Below, in pieces: positions 38,251 through 49,375 of a DNA stretch of 64,000 bases. Each line of letters starts with the position of its first letter. The stretch's first letter is position 1. This DNA comes from Liolophura sinensis (Eukaryota > Mollusca > Polyplacophora > Chitonida > Chitonidae): assembly GCF_032854445.1 (NCBI RefSeq), contig NC_088302.1, forward strand, positions 9,233,338 to 9,297,337. The letters are read 5' to 3'. The position numbers and the translations under genes were made by a program. The notes below the pieces were generated by a model. That model was not told the origin of the DNA. It saw nothing but the letters and a program-made list of their open reading frames with translations, and did no database searches.

Positions 38251-40262
38251 TGATTGGTTGTTCATAGCAAAAAGACCACATTTTTTTTATTCAACAGCAT
38301 GAAAAGAATAACCAAGCTTTTCTTTAACGAACCTAAAGTGTAAACTTTAAATAGCTTGGCTTATTATAGTAACATTAAAAAACTAACATATTTTGTTGGA
38401 ATTTCATTCATATGAAATGATGACCCACGAGAGGAAGAAATTATCACTGTCTCTGGTCAAATTATATATGGGATGATTTAAGTACAGGGATATAAAACAC
38501 CCATGGCTATTACATGTCTGTATAGCGATATAAAACACGTGTGACTATCACATGTCTATATAGCGATACAAAACGTCGATGATGCCGCCAAGTAGCTGTT
38601 TCATGCAACGTGTCTTACTCTCACTTGTTCTTTCATGAGGAACTTTTGTTTTTCATTTGAAATACACCTGATAATTTTTTTATTTTGCATTTCATTAAAT
38701 TTCATGAAATTTCATTTCAAATGTTTGGGTTATAGAATGGAGCAAGCAGAAAGTACTGGCGAGTTTGAATCTGTCTGGAGCGAAACAGGCGGTGCACATG
38801 TACCACAGCGAGCCGACTCCCTATATATGCGTCCCTGGAAAAACTGGTAATAGTCCCAGTTAATGGATGGTTAAATGAAAATTGGGATGATATACCACTG
38901 GCAACTGAACATCTTAGTGATAAAAGTAATACTTTATAACATTTATTTGTTTTTAAGTATAAGAAATGAAGCTTACAATCTCGCACCAACTCGCGTAACC
39001 AGCAAGAAAAACACGATAAACTCAAAGATGTAAGTGGGTGGGGACTTCCGTGCTTTTGCTGATTAGCCAGTCAAACAGATTGAGCCCGTATTTGATAAAT
39101 GAAAATACTGACAAGTAGTATCGTGACTGAAAAGTAGGGCAAAATGATTGGCAAGGAATAATATCAAAAATAGGATATCAACTGAGATATGACCGTCTAA
39201 ACGCGACTCTTGGATATTCACATTTCAGAAAATCATTACGAATTGTTAACTGCTGATCCCACGCGGAATCTGTTTTCCATAGCATCGAAAACAATATAAT
39301 ATTATAATTGTACATTGAATAGTGCATAGGCGAAACAGTTTAGCTATCTTTTCATTTAAAGCTGATGCTTCTTCCAGGTTTTTCAGGATGGCCATAGCCA
39401 TCTTGCCCCTTTAATGTAGTATTTTGCGCATTGGCCTCTTGCATATTTGTAGTAGCTCTGTATATTTTCCTGCTACCAACTGTCCCTGCGCACCAGTTTA
39501 CCCTATAACCTGCATTTGAGCATACATTAAACACCAACAAAATCAATGTATAAGAACGCACACTCGAATGGAATATTTTTGGAACGGTTCGTCGCATGCA
39601 CGTGGTCATATAAGTAAATAAAATTACCTGAATATCTGAATATTCAAAATTACTATTTACGTTTCTTGCCCTTTTTTGTGCATTTTCAAAAGAAATAATT
39701 GAATGTTTTACGTCATGCATTTACTAAGGTTGAAACATGTGCCTGGAGTCAGCCGGGGAACGTGTGTTTATGAGATCAAAAGCGGGCTATCATGAATGGA
39801 AAGAGGAAGTGCTTTATAGGGATCCCTATATTGTCTCATTTCATAATGTCATAAGTGAAGAAGAAGGGCAACATTTGATGGATTTGTCCCAGAATCTGGT
39901 GAGGATAGGCCTAAGTGTTTGGCAAACTAATGAAACTAATGCTGTCTTTGTTGTTCATCTGAAACTAAAACCATCTTATGTTTGTTGAAGAAAATATATA
40001 AAGATATTACTGATAAATGTGAAAGCGTCAAAACTGCCTTCAATGAGAACACCCGATATATTTATTTGATTGCTGTTAAACAAGAATTGTTCTTTATATC
40101 ACGTTGAACCGATTTATAGGTAAAGAAAACCTGAGTGCCTAGCCTGAACCATCGCTATTCGTTAGTTACCTGACAAACTCGCAGCCGCAGCAGCGATAGC
40201 CGGATTCGAACGAACGACCCCATTGGCTAAGGGTCTGATAGTTGCAGCAAGAAAGCCTTTCA

Positions 40263-40940
40263 ACCTTGTTCAGAGAAGTAGTACATTCCTCAGAGGAGTA
40301 GTGCATGGTTCAGAGAAGCAATTCATTGTTTCAAGGGAGCAGTATATTGCTCAGAGGAGCAGTACCTCGTTCAGAAGCAGTACCTCGTCCAGAGGAGCAC
40401 TACCTTGTTCAGAAAAGCAGTCCCTTGTTCACAGGAGCAGTACACTGTTCAGAGGAGCAGTACACTGTTCAGAGGAGCAGTACCTCGTTCAGAAGAGCAG
40501 TACCTCGTCCAGAGGAGCACTACCTTGTTCAGAAAAGCAGTCCCTTGTTCAGAGGAGCAGTACACTGTTCAGAGGAGCGGTACCTTGTTCAGAGGAGTAG
40601 TATTTTACTCAGAGGAACACTTAATTGTTCAGAGGAGCAGTACATTGTTTAGAGGAGCACTACTTTGCACACAGGAGGTGTACAATATTCAGAGGACAGG
40701 TACATTGCTCAGAGTAACAGTTCATTGTTTAGAGGAGCAGTACATTGTTCAGACCGAACAGTGTATTGTAACAGACGAGCACTACATTGCTCAGAGGGGC
40801 AGTACCTTGTTAAGGGGAGTAGTACATTGCTCAGAGCAGTGCCTTGTTCAGAGGAACAGTACATTGTTGAGAGGCGCAATACATTGCTCAGAGGAACAGT
40901 TCATTGTTCAAAGTAGTAGTACATTGTTGAGAGGAGCAGT
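40263..40940 (+). repeat. 20-bp minisatellite, about 34 copies
   Basis: The unit is ttgttcagaggagcagtaca with variants (ctgttcag, ttgctcag, aaaagcagtccc). Because 20 is not a multiple of three, the three forward frames are permuted versions of one 60-nt, 20-residue cycle (SEEQYIVQRSSTLFRGAVHC-like). All remain open over long stretches, the longest running to 41028. The array sits between the two P4HA-like pieces. Confidence 0.95.
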
Positions 40941-41351
40941 GCAAATCCAGCTTGTGTCCTATTTCCGAAAATTTAACATCTGTTATATGCATGACTTCAA
41001 GCTTTTCCAGTGGTTAAACTGGCTTTGAAGTTAATAGAAATATGCCCTCGTTCATTTTTGTTAAAAAAAGACGTCTTCATTTGTCCGGGACACCGTGGAT
41101 AGGCTAGCCACATGGATGTTTTACGTGAGAGCCAGTAGACACTCTTCTTAGATTTGTACCGTTACAGTAGCGGTCATCTGACCTTGACACTCTCAGTATT
41201 AAAAAAAAGTACTAGTCAGTCATATTGTTACGGGAGATCGTGTCTGATATATTCAACATGGTGTTCCAGTGAGGCAGCATTATCAATATCTTGGCAGTGA
41301 AAATGGTTAAATAGAAAAGAATGTGGTACTTCCTAGCTATCCAGCGATTGA

Positions 41352-42140
41352 GAGCACATCGCATCGCGTCGTACCATGCCTTCATGTTGTAACACCGTCA
41401 CGTCATACTACAATGAATTGATGGTATGAAGACGACCCTAACCGGTTCCCCTTAATTCCTATAACACCCGTATGGCGGGCACCAACTGGGGGGTTGGGGG
41501 GGGGGGGGGGGTACTTGTACGAAATTAACATTGGCAGGATGACTATCATGCAGTCCTACTATCGCGTCGTTATCATGCGACATCGCCTCGTACCATGCCT
41601 TCATGTTGTAACACCGTCATGTCATACTACAATGAATTGATGGTATGAAGACGACCCTAACCGGTTCCCCTTAACTCCTATAACACCCGTATGGCGGGGG
41701 CCAACTGGGGGGGGGGGGTCAATTGTACGAAACGATGGAACGAAATTAACATTGGCAGGATGACTATCATGCAATCCTACTATCGCGTCGTTATCATGCG
41801 ACATCGCGTCGTACCATGCCTTCATGTTGTAACACCGTCACGTCATACTACAATGAATTGATGGTATGAAGACGACCCTAACCGGTTCACCTTAACTCCT
41901 AGAACACCCGTATGGCGAGCACCAACTCGGGGGGAGGGGGGAATTGTACGAAACGATGGAACGAAATTAACATTGGCAGGATGACTATCATACAATCCTA
42001 CTATCGCGTCGTTATCATGCGACATCGCGTCGTTCCATGCCTTCATGTTGTAACACCGTCACGTTATACTACAATGAATTGATGGTATGAAGACGACCCT
42101 AACCTTTTCCCCCTTAACTCCTATAACACCCGTATGGCGG
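41352..42140 (+). repeat. ~221-bp tandem repeat, 3.5 copies
   Basis: The landmark gtaccatgccttcatgttg starts at 41370, 41591 and 41812, and a variant at 42031. Each unit has a G-rich run (41493-41511, 41705-41718, 41930-41941) and ends with gactatcatgc...tatcgcgtcgttatcat. Copies are highly similar, so the amplification is recent. Minus ORFs (MKAW.DAMSHDNDAIVGL) recur but are probably incidental. Confidence 0.93.
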
Positions 42141-43674
42141 AAAGGCTTTCTTTAGTCAGTTCTAAGCAACAATCACCACGTCAAGTTCAGTAAAACGTAT
42201 GGTTTGTCTTCTTATAGGTGGTTACATTTCATTAACACAAAGCAAAACATGCATAAAAAATCAGCATTCTTGTGAATTTTTTACTGCGATGGATAGATAC
42301 AAATCCTTTTAAATTAGACCCAAATTGGACATCTGTAACGCTCCTTGTCATGTTTCATATTTTTGGTTTTAAATGATATCTAAATTGAACATCGACCTTC
42401 AAACATATATGATAAAATTACCATAGGGATATGCTATAACTTAAGCCTTAGCCTAACAAGAAATGGTTTCTGGAAAGATATCACAGGAAGCTTTTAACCC
42501 TTTTCTCCTCTGAAATTTCCAGCTAAGTGACGGTGGTGCAACGGTGTTCCCAAAAGTTGATGTTGGGATAGCACCTGTGAAGGTGAGAAGAGTGTAGTTG
42601 CGGAATGTAACTCTGAAATCGAGCAACACCAAGTGTTGCATGAGTTACAAGGCATAACTATTCCTTATGTGTCGGACCGATGGTAAGCCACATTTACCGC
42701 ATCTTCACATTCGCATTAAATCTTTGCTAGCGTAAACCGATGTCAACCGAGTGGTCTCCATAATCAACTAACCTGTTCAGAGTCTCGCCGAACCAAAACC
42801 GACCCATGACAACCGCACAATTTCATAAAATAAATGCATTTTCAGACACTACACCCACTGTTGCCGTAAGCCGTCTGTCACCATTTTGATCACTTGCGAG
42901 ATTGAAGCGATTAGCGCAGTCTGAAGACTGGGGGAGTGAACCAGCCAAATGGGATGATGTATTATCTCCTTTGAACTACCTTATTTTTTTCTGCACTCAC
43001 ATCGATCACGTGACTTGTATGTACGCCTGTCAGAACGAGACGGTCGATTTTAGAGTTACATTCCGCAATTAAGACAAGCGAAAAGGCGGATTTTATCAGG
43101 ATTACATCACCGAAACAGTACTCAGCCAAAATGAACCGTTTCCACATCGTTGGAAATATTGTGGCTTTTAGTTGTTATCAACGGGCCAGTATTATAGGCG
43201 TAAACAGCCAAGTCCAATATATTTTAAAGCGCTTACTGCGCACTAATACATATATGTTAAAAAGACATGTTTGCCCATATTCTTCCGCCAGGTACCGGTA
43301 CTACAAAAGACAACTCTGGTACCGAAATGAAGATTTTTCGATAAAGATAGGAGCTTTCCTGACAAGAGTTGAACATTGCTAGAACTGAAGCCGCTATATT
43401 TTAGAAAATTACTCCAAACTTATACTCAGAGAACTGGACAGTTGTTGTAGGTGATAATTCTATGCAACTTTACACAATTGTTATTTAGTAAAAGCAATTT
43501 ATACACTAGACACGTTTGACCTTTGAATCCAAGCGACACAACTGTACCTTTTTACACTTGATAGCCGCCTTACCACTAATGTCGTCGCGCGGAACTGTAA
43601 ATATCCTTGTCTATAAAACTGCGCCTACTGCAGTCATGGAATGCACACTATAAATACAGTATCAAGTATCAGCA

Positions 43675-43741
43675 GAGACAAAGGTTGCGACAGAGTTTTT
43701 ATTTATTCTGACATCATCTTCTCAAAGTGATCCCAGTGACC
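43675..43741 (+). repeat. ~70-bp segment shared with 33463-33536
   Basis: gacaaaggttgcgacag, then ttctgacatcatcttct and gtgatcccagtgacct, the same block order as in TEP intron 32, lacking about 8-10 bases in the middle. It lies in the 3' UTR of the minus-strand membrane-protein gene. Confidence 0.6.
43698..43707 (-). terminator. polyadenylation signal of the membrane-protein gene
   Basis: On the minus strand two overlapping AATAAA hexamers are read about 215-220 nt after the stop codon at 43920-43922. It is the first canonical signal after that stop. Confidence 0.55.
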
Positions 43742-43919
43742 TTTTGTCTTTCTTTCCCTTGAGATGATTGGTTCTCCGCAAACATGTGATGGTACACACA
43801 AACAATCCAGTAAAACAGTCTGCACATTTGTACAACAGTTTGACTTCACTAGTTGGATTCAGAGTGATATGATCCCATGATCCCAAACAGTATGGCGCCA
43901 ATATGGTCAGGCAGTCTGC

Positions 43920-46428
43920 TTAAGGGATATACCCTGGTGGTGGGTACATTTCCTGGGGTTGGTTGTAGCCGGGCTGGTTGTTGCCGGGATGGACAGTCAC
44001 CGTTGCTGGCGCGGGATATACAGGTTGCGGGGCGCCAGGGTACTGCTGCTGGTTACCACCGGGATATTGCTGAGAAGTCGCTGTACACATAAAACAGTAC
44101 TGAATTAGGAGCTATGTCGAAGACAATATACAGTCTTGCATATTGCCCAAAAGCATATAAAATCAGTAGCGAGAAAAGCATGAAGCTTTACGTGTTTTGC
44201 ATGTAGAATACCTCTCCCGGAAGCTTGTTTTTGAGGTTCATCTGATGAAAAGGTCGGTGGTTTCACTCCAGGCTCCTTGGTTTCCTCCACTCACATAACT
44301 GAGCGCCGACATATACCTTTGAGCATGACGTCAACATCAATCAAATAAATAAATAAATACACTGATACTTCACCACTTTTGGTTCGACGTTATAGACGAC
44401 GACAGTGGCTGACTAAAAACAGAATCAATGCGTCGATACAGACGTATGGCAAGGTCGATTAAGCACGAACCAAACGACAAAACAAAGAAGCTGTTGTTGT
44501 TTGTATGTACAGCAGGTGCTTATAATGAATAACTATGTTTCCCTTTAGGTGAGACTGCAAATGGCTGCGTTCAAACATTGCCTTGGTCTTTGGCCAGGGG
44601 CTGTATACCCATCCACTTGAATTAGATATGAACAATGGCAATCAAAGCGCAACTTAGATACATATTTTGTTTCTGACAGCTGATACATGTATTCTAGCAT
44701 TGTACACGATTTAAATACTGATTTCACTCAGTCGCGTAGAACATACATTGCTGAAAACTACTGACTGCTTCTCTTTGCATGATTCCATCCTATTTTCGTA
44801 CTTTATAGACTTTCTTAGTTCTTCGGTGGAATGTGTTATACGTCGTTTTGGCAATTGGCCTTGCGATTATTGACCTGGATCCGTCCTTAATGGTTGACGG
44901 CAGGTATACGAATGTCTCTTTCGACGCATAGACTCACACCATCTATGAGGTATGGCGAACTATCCACAATAACTGCAGAGGACAAACAATCCGTACATAT
45001 TTTCACTTACTTGTGGTCACCACAGTTACTGACGAAGGCTGCACTTTCTTCGCTGCTTTTGGGGCGGTTCTGCTCTTGGGACCGCTTCCTGTCAGGCACG
45101 TGATCCCGAGTTTCTCCGCGAAGTACCATAGGAGGGCGAAAGCAATGAGTCCCACGAGGAACAGAGACGCCCCAACAGCTATGCCTATAATCGCTTCCGT
45201 CCTGCGAACGAAGTAGTTTAACATCGGTATAACATCACATACCAAGTTGGTCTCAATGTATACTTTCTTGTATACAGTGATGAAGACACCAAGGAGCGAA
45301 CCAACCACTCGGCTTACTTCTTAATGCTGAGAGCCACGACATAGTAATGGGACTGCATCGCCCTCCCAAATCCCCGAAGAAATCAGTCTAAGTGGGGTAT
45401 ACATTGTTCTCTTATCTTCTAAATTTATTTATTTATTTATTTATTTGATTGGTGTTTTGCGCCGTACTCAAAGCGTGTTTCACTTATAGCACGGCGGACA
45501 GCATTATGGTGGGAGGAAACCGCGCACAGCCCGGGGGAAACTCCTGGCCATCCGCAGGATGCGGCAAGACCGTTCTCTTCTATAATACGTCACTGTATTT
45601 ACATAGTTCACGGTATTTATATAGTTCTGTAATACTTCATTGTATTTATATAGTTCTGTAATACGTCTCTGTATTTATATAGTTCTGTAATACGTCTCTG
45701 TATTTATATAGTTCTGTAATACGTCACTGTATTTGTTTAGTTCTGTAGTACATCACGGTATTTATATAGTTCTGTAATACTTCACTGTATTTATATAGTT
45801 TTCTAATACGTCTCTGTATTTATGTAGTTCTGTTATATGTCACTGTATTTGTTTAGTTGAGCTGATAAAGCTAAGAATTAGTACACCAGCACTGTAGCAT
45901 ACAACAAAAAAGGATGTGTTTTTCACAGATTGAAACCTATAAGTCTACTTGTTTAGACAGGGAATGGTTCACCTGTTGAAGTAGTATGCTCATGATTAGC
46001 TCTGAGATCGGTTGGCCATTTTCCCAGCATAGCTTTGTGATAAGACTTTAGATGTATTAATCGCCTGACTGTACCGTTTCGAATGCTTTTCCTGGAGGCT
46101 ATATGCTCATTCATGCGCCAGTATGTATAAAAAAGTTCATATTCTTACGTTTCATACGCATGTCGTGGAAGGGTAAAAGTTGTGTTTTGGATAACAATGA
46201 GACAGCTGCTCATGTTATAATGTGAGTCATATTGATATGGAGCAGTCAAGTCCAGGGAATGTTAATTTTAAAGTTATCAGAGAAAGTTTTGTATGAATCA
46301 CTATACAGCTGAATTAGGAACTATTTTATATCTGAGGCAGAAAAAGTGAGCGACCTAAACCGGCCAAAGTGACTATATTTTGATATTGTCATTGTAATTT
46401 TAGCTGTATACAAGAAGGGAATGGGGGG

Positions 46429-46484
<56 letters not shown>

Positions 46485-47332
46485 ACGCACATTAACTCGT
46501 AATGATATATACAAACGTACTGTAATCACATAAACGAGGGAAATGATACTCACGATAGGGTTGACAGAGAGTTAACGGCTTGATTATATTGATGGGTAAA
46601 CCCAAACACACCTGAAAGGTAAGACAGTTTTAGCATCATTTTGTACATTTCAATATTAAACAGTCGGTGTGATATAATGGGTTGGAACTGTTCGCGTTCG
46701 TAGAAAGGATACATGTTAGGATTTTGTTCGCGTTTATTTTACGAAGGTTTTAAATGATTAAGTGACAAATGAGGAGTCCGCTGCTAGTAATTGATATTAG
46801 GTCCACTATTATGCAGATGTAGCTTAACTTCAAATTACACCAATACATCTACAAATAGCGTTAACTGTATATCTTATATTTGTGCACGTCATACATGAAA
46901 TGATAAATTTGAATAAAAATACACTTTACTTATTCAAGTACTAGAGTATAGAAGTAACTCCGATAGAAGCCAATGGTTTCATGTTGGTAAATCTATATTT
47001 TGACATACATTCATGCCATCCTTGAAATATAGATTTACCAAAATGAAAGCCTCGACTTTCCTCAACAGCAGTCTTATACCTAAGACTACCTAAGACAAAA
47101 TACTATAACATTGTTTTTATTCCAATTTTGTACATAACTAAACTAAACTAAACAGAACCAAGATCTCTACAAGTATACGACAATGAAGAGAACGAGAATT
47201 TACACCAAAATAAAATAAAGTACCGGTGTAAACATTCACACATATGTAATCAATGTGGTTTCAGTTGAACTGACCTTGTACCAAGGCAAGCACAGTGATA
47301 ATCTGGCTAGAAAGTGCACGTATACAGAACAT
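43920..47332 (-). CDS. small single-pass membrane protein with PPxY tail
   Basis: Four minus-strand exons with agreeing phases: 47275-47332, 46554-46611, 45011-45201 and 43920-44080 (stop at 43920-43922), giving 155 residues. Exon 1 has CCCACCATG context and encodes MFCIRALSSQIITVLALVQG, a likely signal peptide. About 20 luminal or extracellular residues follow (VFGFTHQYNQAVNSLSTLST). The membrane helix is AIIGIAVGASLFLVGLIAFA and LLWYF, then a Lys-rich stretch (PKAAKKVQPSS). The tail QQYPGGNQQQYPG...MYPPPGYIP contains PPGY, a WW-domain ligand of the kind bound by Nedd4-type ligases. The layout recalls the tails of Shisa and WBP1-like proteins, but there is no cysteine-rich ectodomain, so I do not assign it to them. 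The exon 1 donor (gtcagt) is weaker than the others. The 3' three exons are firmer than exon 1. Confidence 0.65.
44255..44362 (+). repeat. diverged SINE end
   Basis: ggtggtttcactccaggctc, tggtttcctccactcacata and gcgccgacatataccttt, then caatcaaataaataaataaa. It is an old copy in intron 3 of the membrane-protein gene. Confidence 0.6.
44620..44945 (+). repeat. dispersed repeat, related to 30217-30910
   Basis: gcaatcaaagcgcaactta, ctctttgcatgattccatcc, agttcttcggtggaatgtg, aattggccttgcgattattg and ggtatacgaatgtctctttc. It has the same block order as the copy in TEP intron 29 without the ~400-bp middle part. Confidence 0.55.
45422..45572 (-). repeat. SINE, minus orientation
   Basis: Five ttta units lead into tttgattggtgttttgcgcc, gtactcaaagcgtgtttcac and ggcggacagcattatggtgg, then gggggaaactcctggccatc. 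It is truncated at its tRNA end and runs into the 29-bp array. Confidence 0.85.
45586..45860 (+). repeat. 29-bp tandem repeat, about nine copies
   Basis: The unit is tgtatttatatagttctgta followed by atacgtctc. Copies recur every 29 bp with small changes (tgtttag, tatgtag) and directly abut the SINE end. Confidence 0.93.
46430..46490 (+). repeat. (AC)n microsatellite
   Basis: About 25 AC units, then imperfect (ctcacacacgcac). It lies 60 bp from exon 2 of the membrane-protein gene. Confidence 0.95.
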
Positions 47333-49089
47333 GGTGGGCAGTGGGCACTCTTAGATAAGGGAGTAAGATCCGATCCTGTGGAATGCTATACTGACAGAAT
47401 TACTCCTTCACGATGTATATTTATATACATACAAATAGACACACCGTGTGCACACGCTAGTTGTGGTAACTGGCGCTTACGTTTCTGTTATACAGTGTTG
47501 TCTTGGATGACCGCACTATTTGTAGTGGTTACCGACAGTGACCGCTCTGGTCAACGTGTTGATATTGGCATGCCTGAACTCGGTCATGCTGTTCTAAGGT
47601 GAGGCAATCTCGTAAGACTTACGGTCACTGTATTACTAATCAATAAAATCATTGTCCGCAGAATCTTCTGACCAGTGGTCAAGCACGAACATGTTCTGAC
47701 CACACCAATTACTCAATTACATAATTGAAGAACAATTCCCAATTAACACGAGTACCTTTTTGTACTCTTTACGTCAAAGCGATATATATATGGACGGCAA
47801 TTGTGTGAATACAGTTTTGTAAACGAGTTCTGGGAATAAGGGAAAGGAACAGAAATGAAATCTAGGAAGTCTAGGCCAATATCTAAACTTTGCATACGTC
47901 TGCTTAACGCATGTAGAATTCTCCCATCAAAAGGGTGCCAATATTTAATGCTGACAATATTTACAGAAGGTTTACTACAGATCACACTAAGCAGACAGAT
48001 TGAACACCATGCAGACAGCCTGACGGTGGGTCTGCAATCTGGAATGTTGCATCTTACTTGCAATCCCATAAACATTTCGTAAGCTCAAATTTCAGTCCTA
48101 ACTCACACAGTAGTGCTTGGTGAAATATATCTTGTGAAGTTAATTATTAACTGATTGATTGATTCGATTTTTCTTTAAAAAGACACTTAGCATCATTCAA
48201 CGATATTTTCAAATAGCCTAATCTCCTGAAATCAAAAATCGAAAAAAAGAAATCAAAGATCATTGTTGCAAAGATCTTCCCACGCTCTCTCATCTGATTT
48301 TAGAATTTTCTGTGTCCATTAAATTTCCAGACCTAGACAAAATGAAAATAATACACATATGCTGGAGCAAGTCTTCAAAAGTGGTATACACCGAATGTAT
48401 AGCGGGATATTTGCCAAATGTAACCAGTAACCATTATCACGAATGTTACTCCTAGGCTTACTTTCGTCCCTTAGCATTGTTTTAATGTTGCTGTGTGTTA
48501 AATGGGATGACAATGCAGCATTCTGAGTAATTCTAGACCAGTGACACCTACTATATTGCAATTACCGCATGTTTTTAACTTAATTCTGCTAAAGATATGG
48601 CTCTAGGGAGCGTGTAATTCGCTACTATTCATCCATTTACATAAAGAGTCAGAATAAACCCAAACTGAGGTAAACTGAAGAGGCCGTATTTCACCAGTTA
48701 CGTATGACCATTTGTCACGTATCACACTCCTGTCGCTGCTCTGGATTTACCCTCTATGCTGTAAGTCTTTAATTATATTATATTATATTATAAAGACATA
48801 TTAGCAAACCTAAAAAAATACCTTAAAGCATTTAGAAGAACCTCTGGATAAAAGTATTCCAGTGTTCAAAAAAATTAAACACAAAAAAATCAAACAAACA
48901 AAAAGTCATCTCTTGTTGTTTGTTAGTAAGTTGGTATAGTCTCTCAAAGACAAGCAAAACTGAGAATTTAAAAATCATGACACAGTGAGTTTGACGATAG
49001 CCTAAAGATAACTGGAATTTAAACTTCGAATATCTGATGCAACACTGGATCACAAGAGCCCGGGCAGCTCTATGAATAACCAGAGATTG
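47333..49089. other. stretch without a recognised gene
   Basis: It should hold the promoter and 5' UTR of the minus-strand membrane-protein gene. ORFs on both strands near 47.8-48.1 kb overlap each other and show no known family. A short tatta run lies at 48773-48791. Confidence 0.4.
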
Positions 49090-49274
49090 ATTTATTTATT
49101 TATTTTATTCATTTGATTGGTGTTTTACACCGTGCTCAGGAATATTTCACTTATATGATGAAAGCCAGCATTATGGGGGAGGAAACCCGGCATTGCCCGG
49201 GAGAAACCCACAGCCATCGGCAGGTTCCTTACAGACCTACCCACATACAGCCAGAGAGGTAGAACCAGAGATTG
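49078..49274 (-). repeat. SINE with exact 12-bp target duplication
   Basis: The element 49090-49262 reads tttatttatttattttattc, tttgattggtgttttacacc and gccagcattatgggggagga, then acccacagccatcggcagg. It is flanked by aaccagagattg at 49078-49089 and 49263-49274. The head is missing, so it was inserted already 5'-truncated. Confidence 0.9.
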
Positions 49275-49375
49275 CAATATTACAAGTAACAAACTTTACA
49301 TTTGTGGGAATCTTAGAAAACTGGATACACGTATGTCTAGATTATATGTAAACTTGAAAACAATGTAGATTAATG

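Larger units (their letters stand above)
36056..39736. other. intergenic, tandem and dispersed repeats
   Basis: No gene was recognised. It contains a 70-bp tandem array (37577-37935), a SINE-like piece (38058-38250) and a two-unit ~40-bp repeat at about 38490-38575. An exon-like stretch at 38732-38849 is discussed under rejected items. Confidence 0.5.
39737..42582 (+). pseudogene. P4HA: prolyl 4-hydroxylase alpha-like fragments
   Basis: Prolyl 4-hydroxylases are Fe(II)/2-oxoglutarate enzymes of the ER that hydroxylate collagen-like proline. Piece 1 (39737-39898, donor gtgagg) encodes WKEEVLYRDPYIVSFHNVIS, then EEEGQHLMDLSQNL, matching the start of the catalytic domain (family: DPYIV.FHDVIS). 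Piece 2 (42523-42582, acceptor atttccag, donor gtgaga) encodes LSDGGATVFPKVDVGIAPVK, matching LSDV..GGATVFP...V.P.KG, but with about three residues missing after LSD. The exons that should lie between, holding the iron-binding HxD, were not found in the 2.6 kb of repeats that separates the pieces. The last exon (FWYN...H..CPV) was not found downstream. In-frame upstream sequence meets TGA at 39731. It is most likely a decayed or partly deleted copy. Confidence 0.65.

Noticed and set aside
38732-38849. exon-like stretch (acceptor gggttatag, MEQAESTGEFESVW..., donor gtaata)
   Set aside because: Open frame with splice-like borders, but no family recognised, and it does not match the prolyl hydroxylase region expected upstream of 39737. 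Evidence too thin.
47255-47602. 115-residue + strand ORF
   Set aside because: It is antisense to the likely first exon of the membrane-protein gene. The minus-strand reading joins three further exons in phase.
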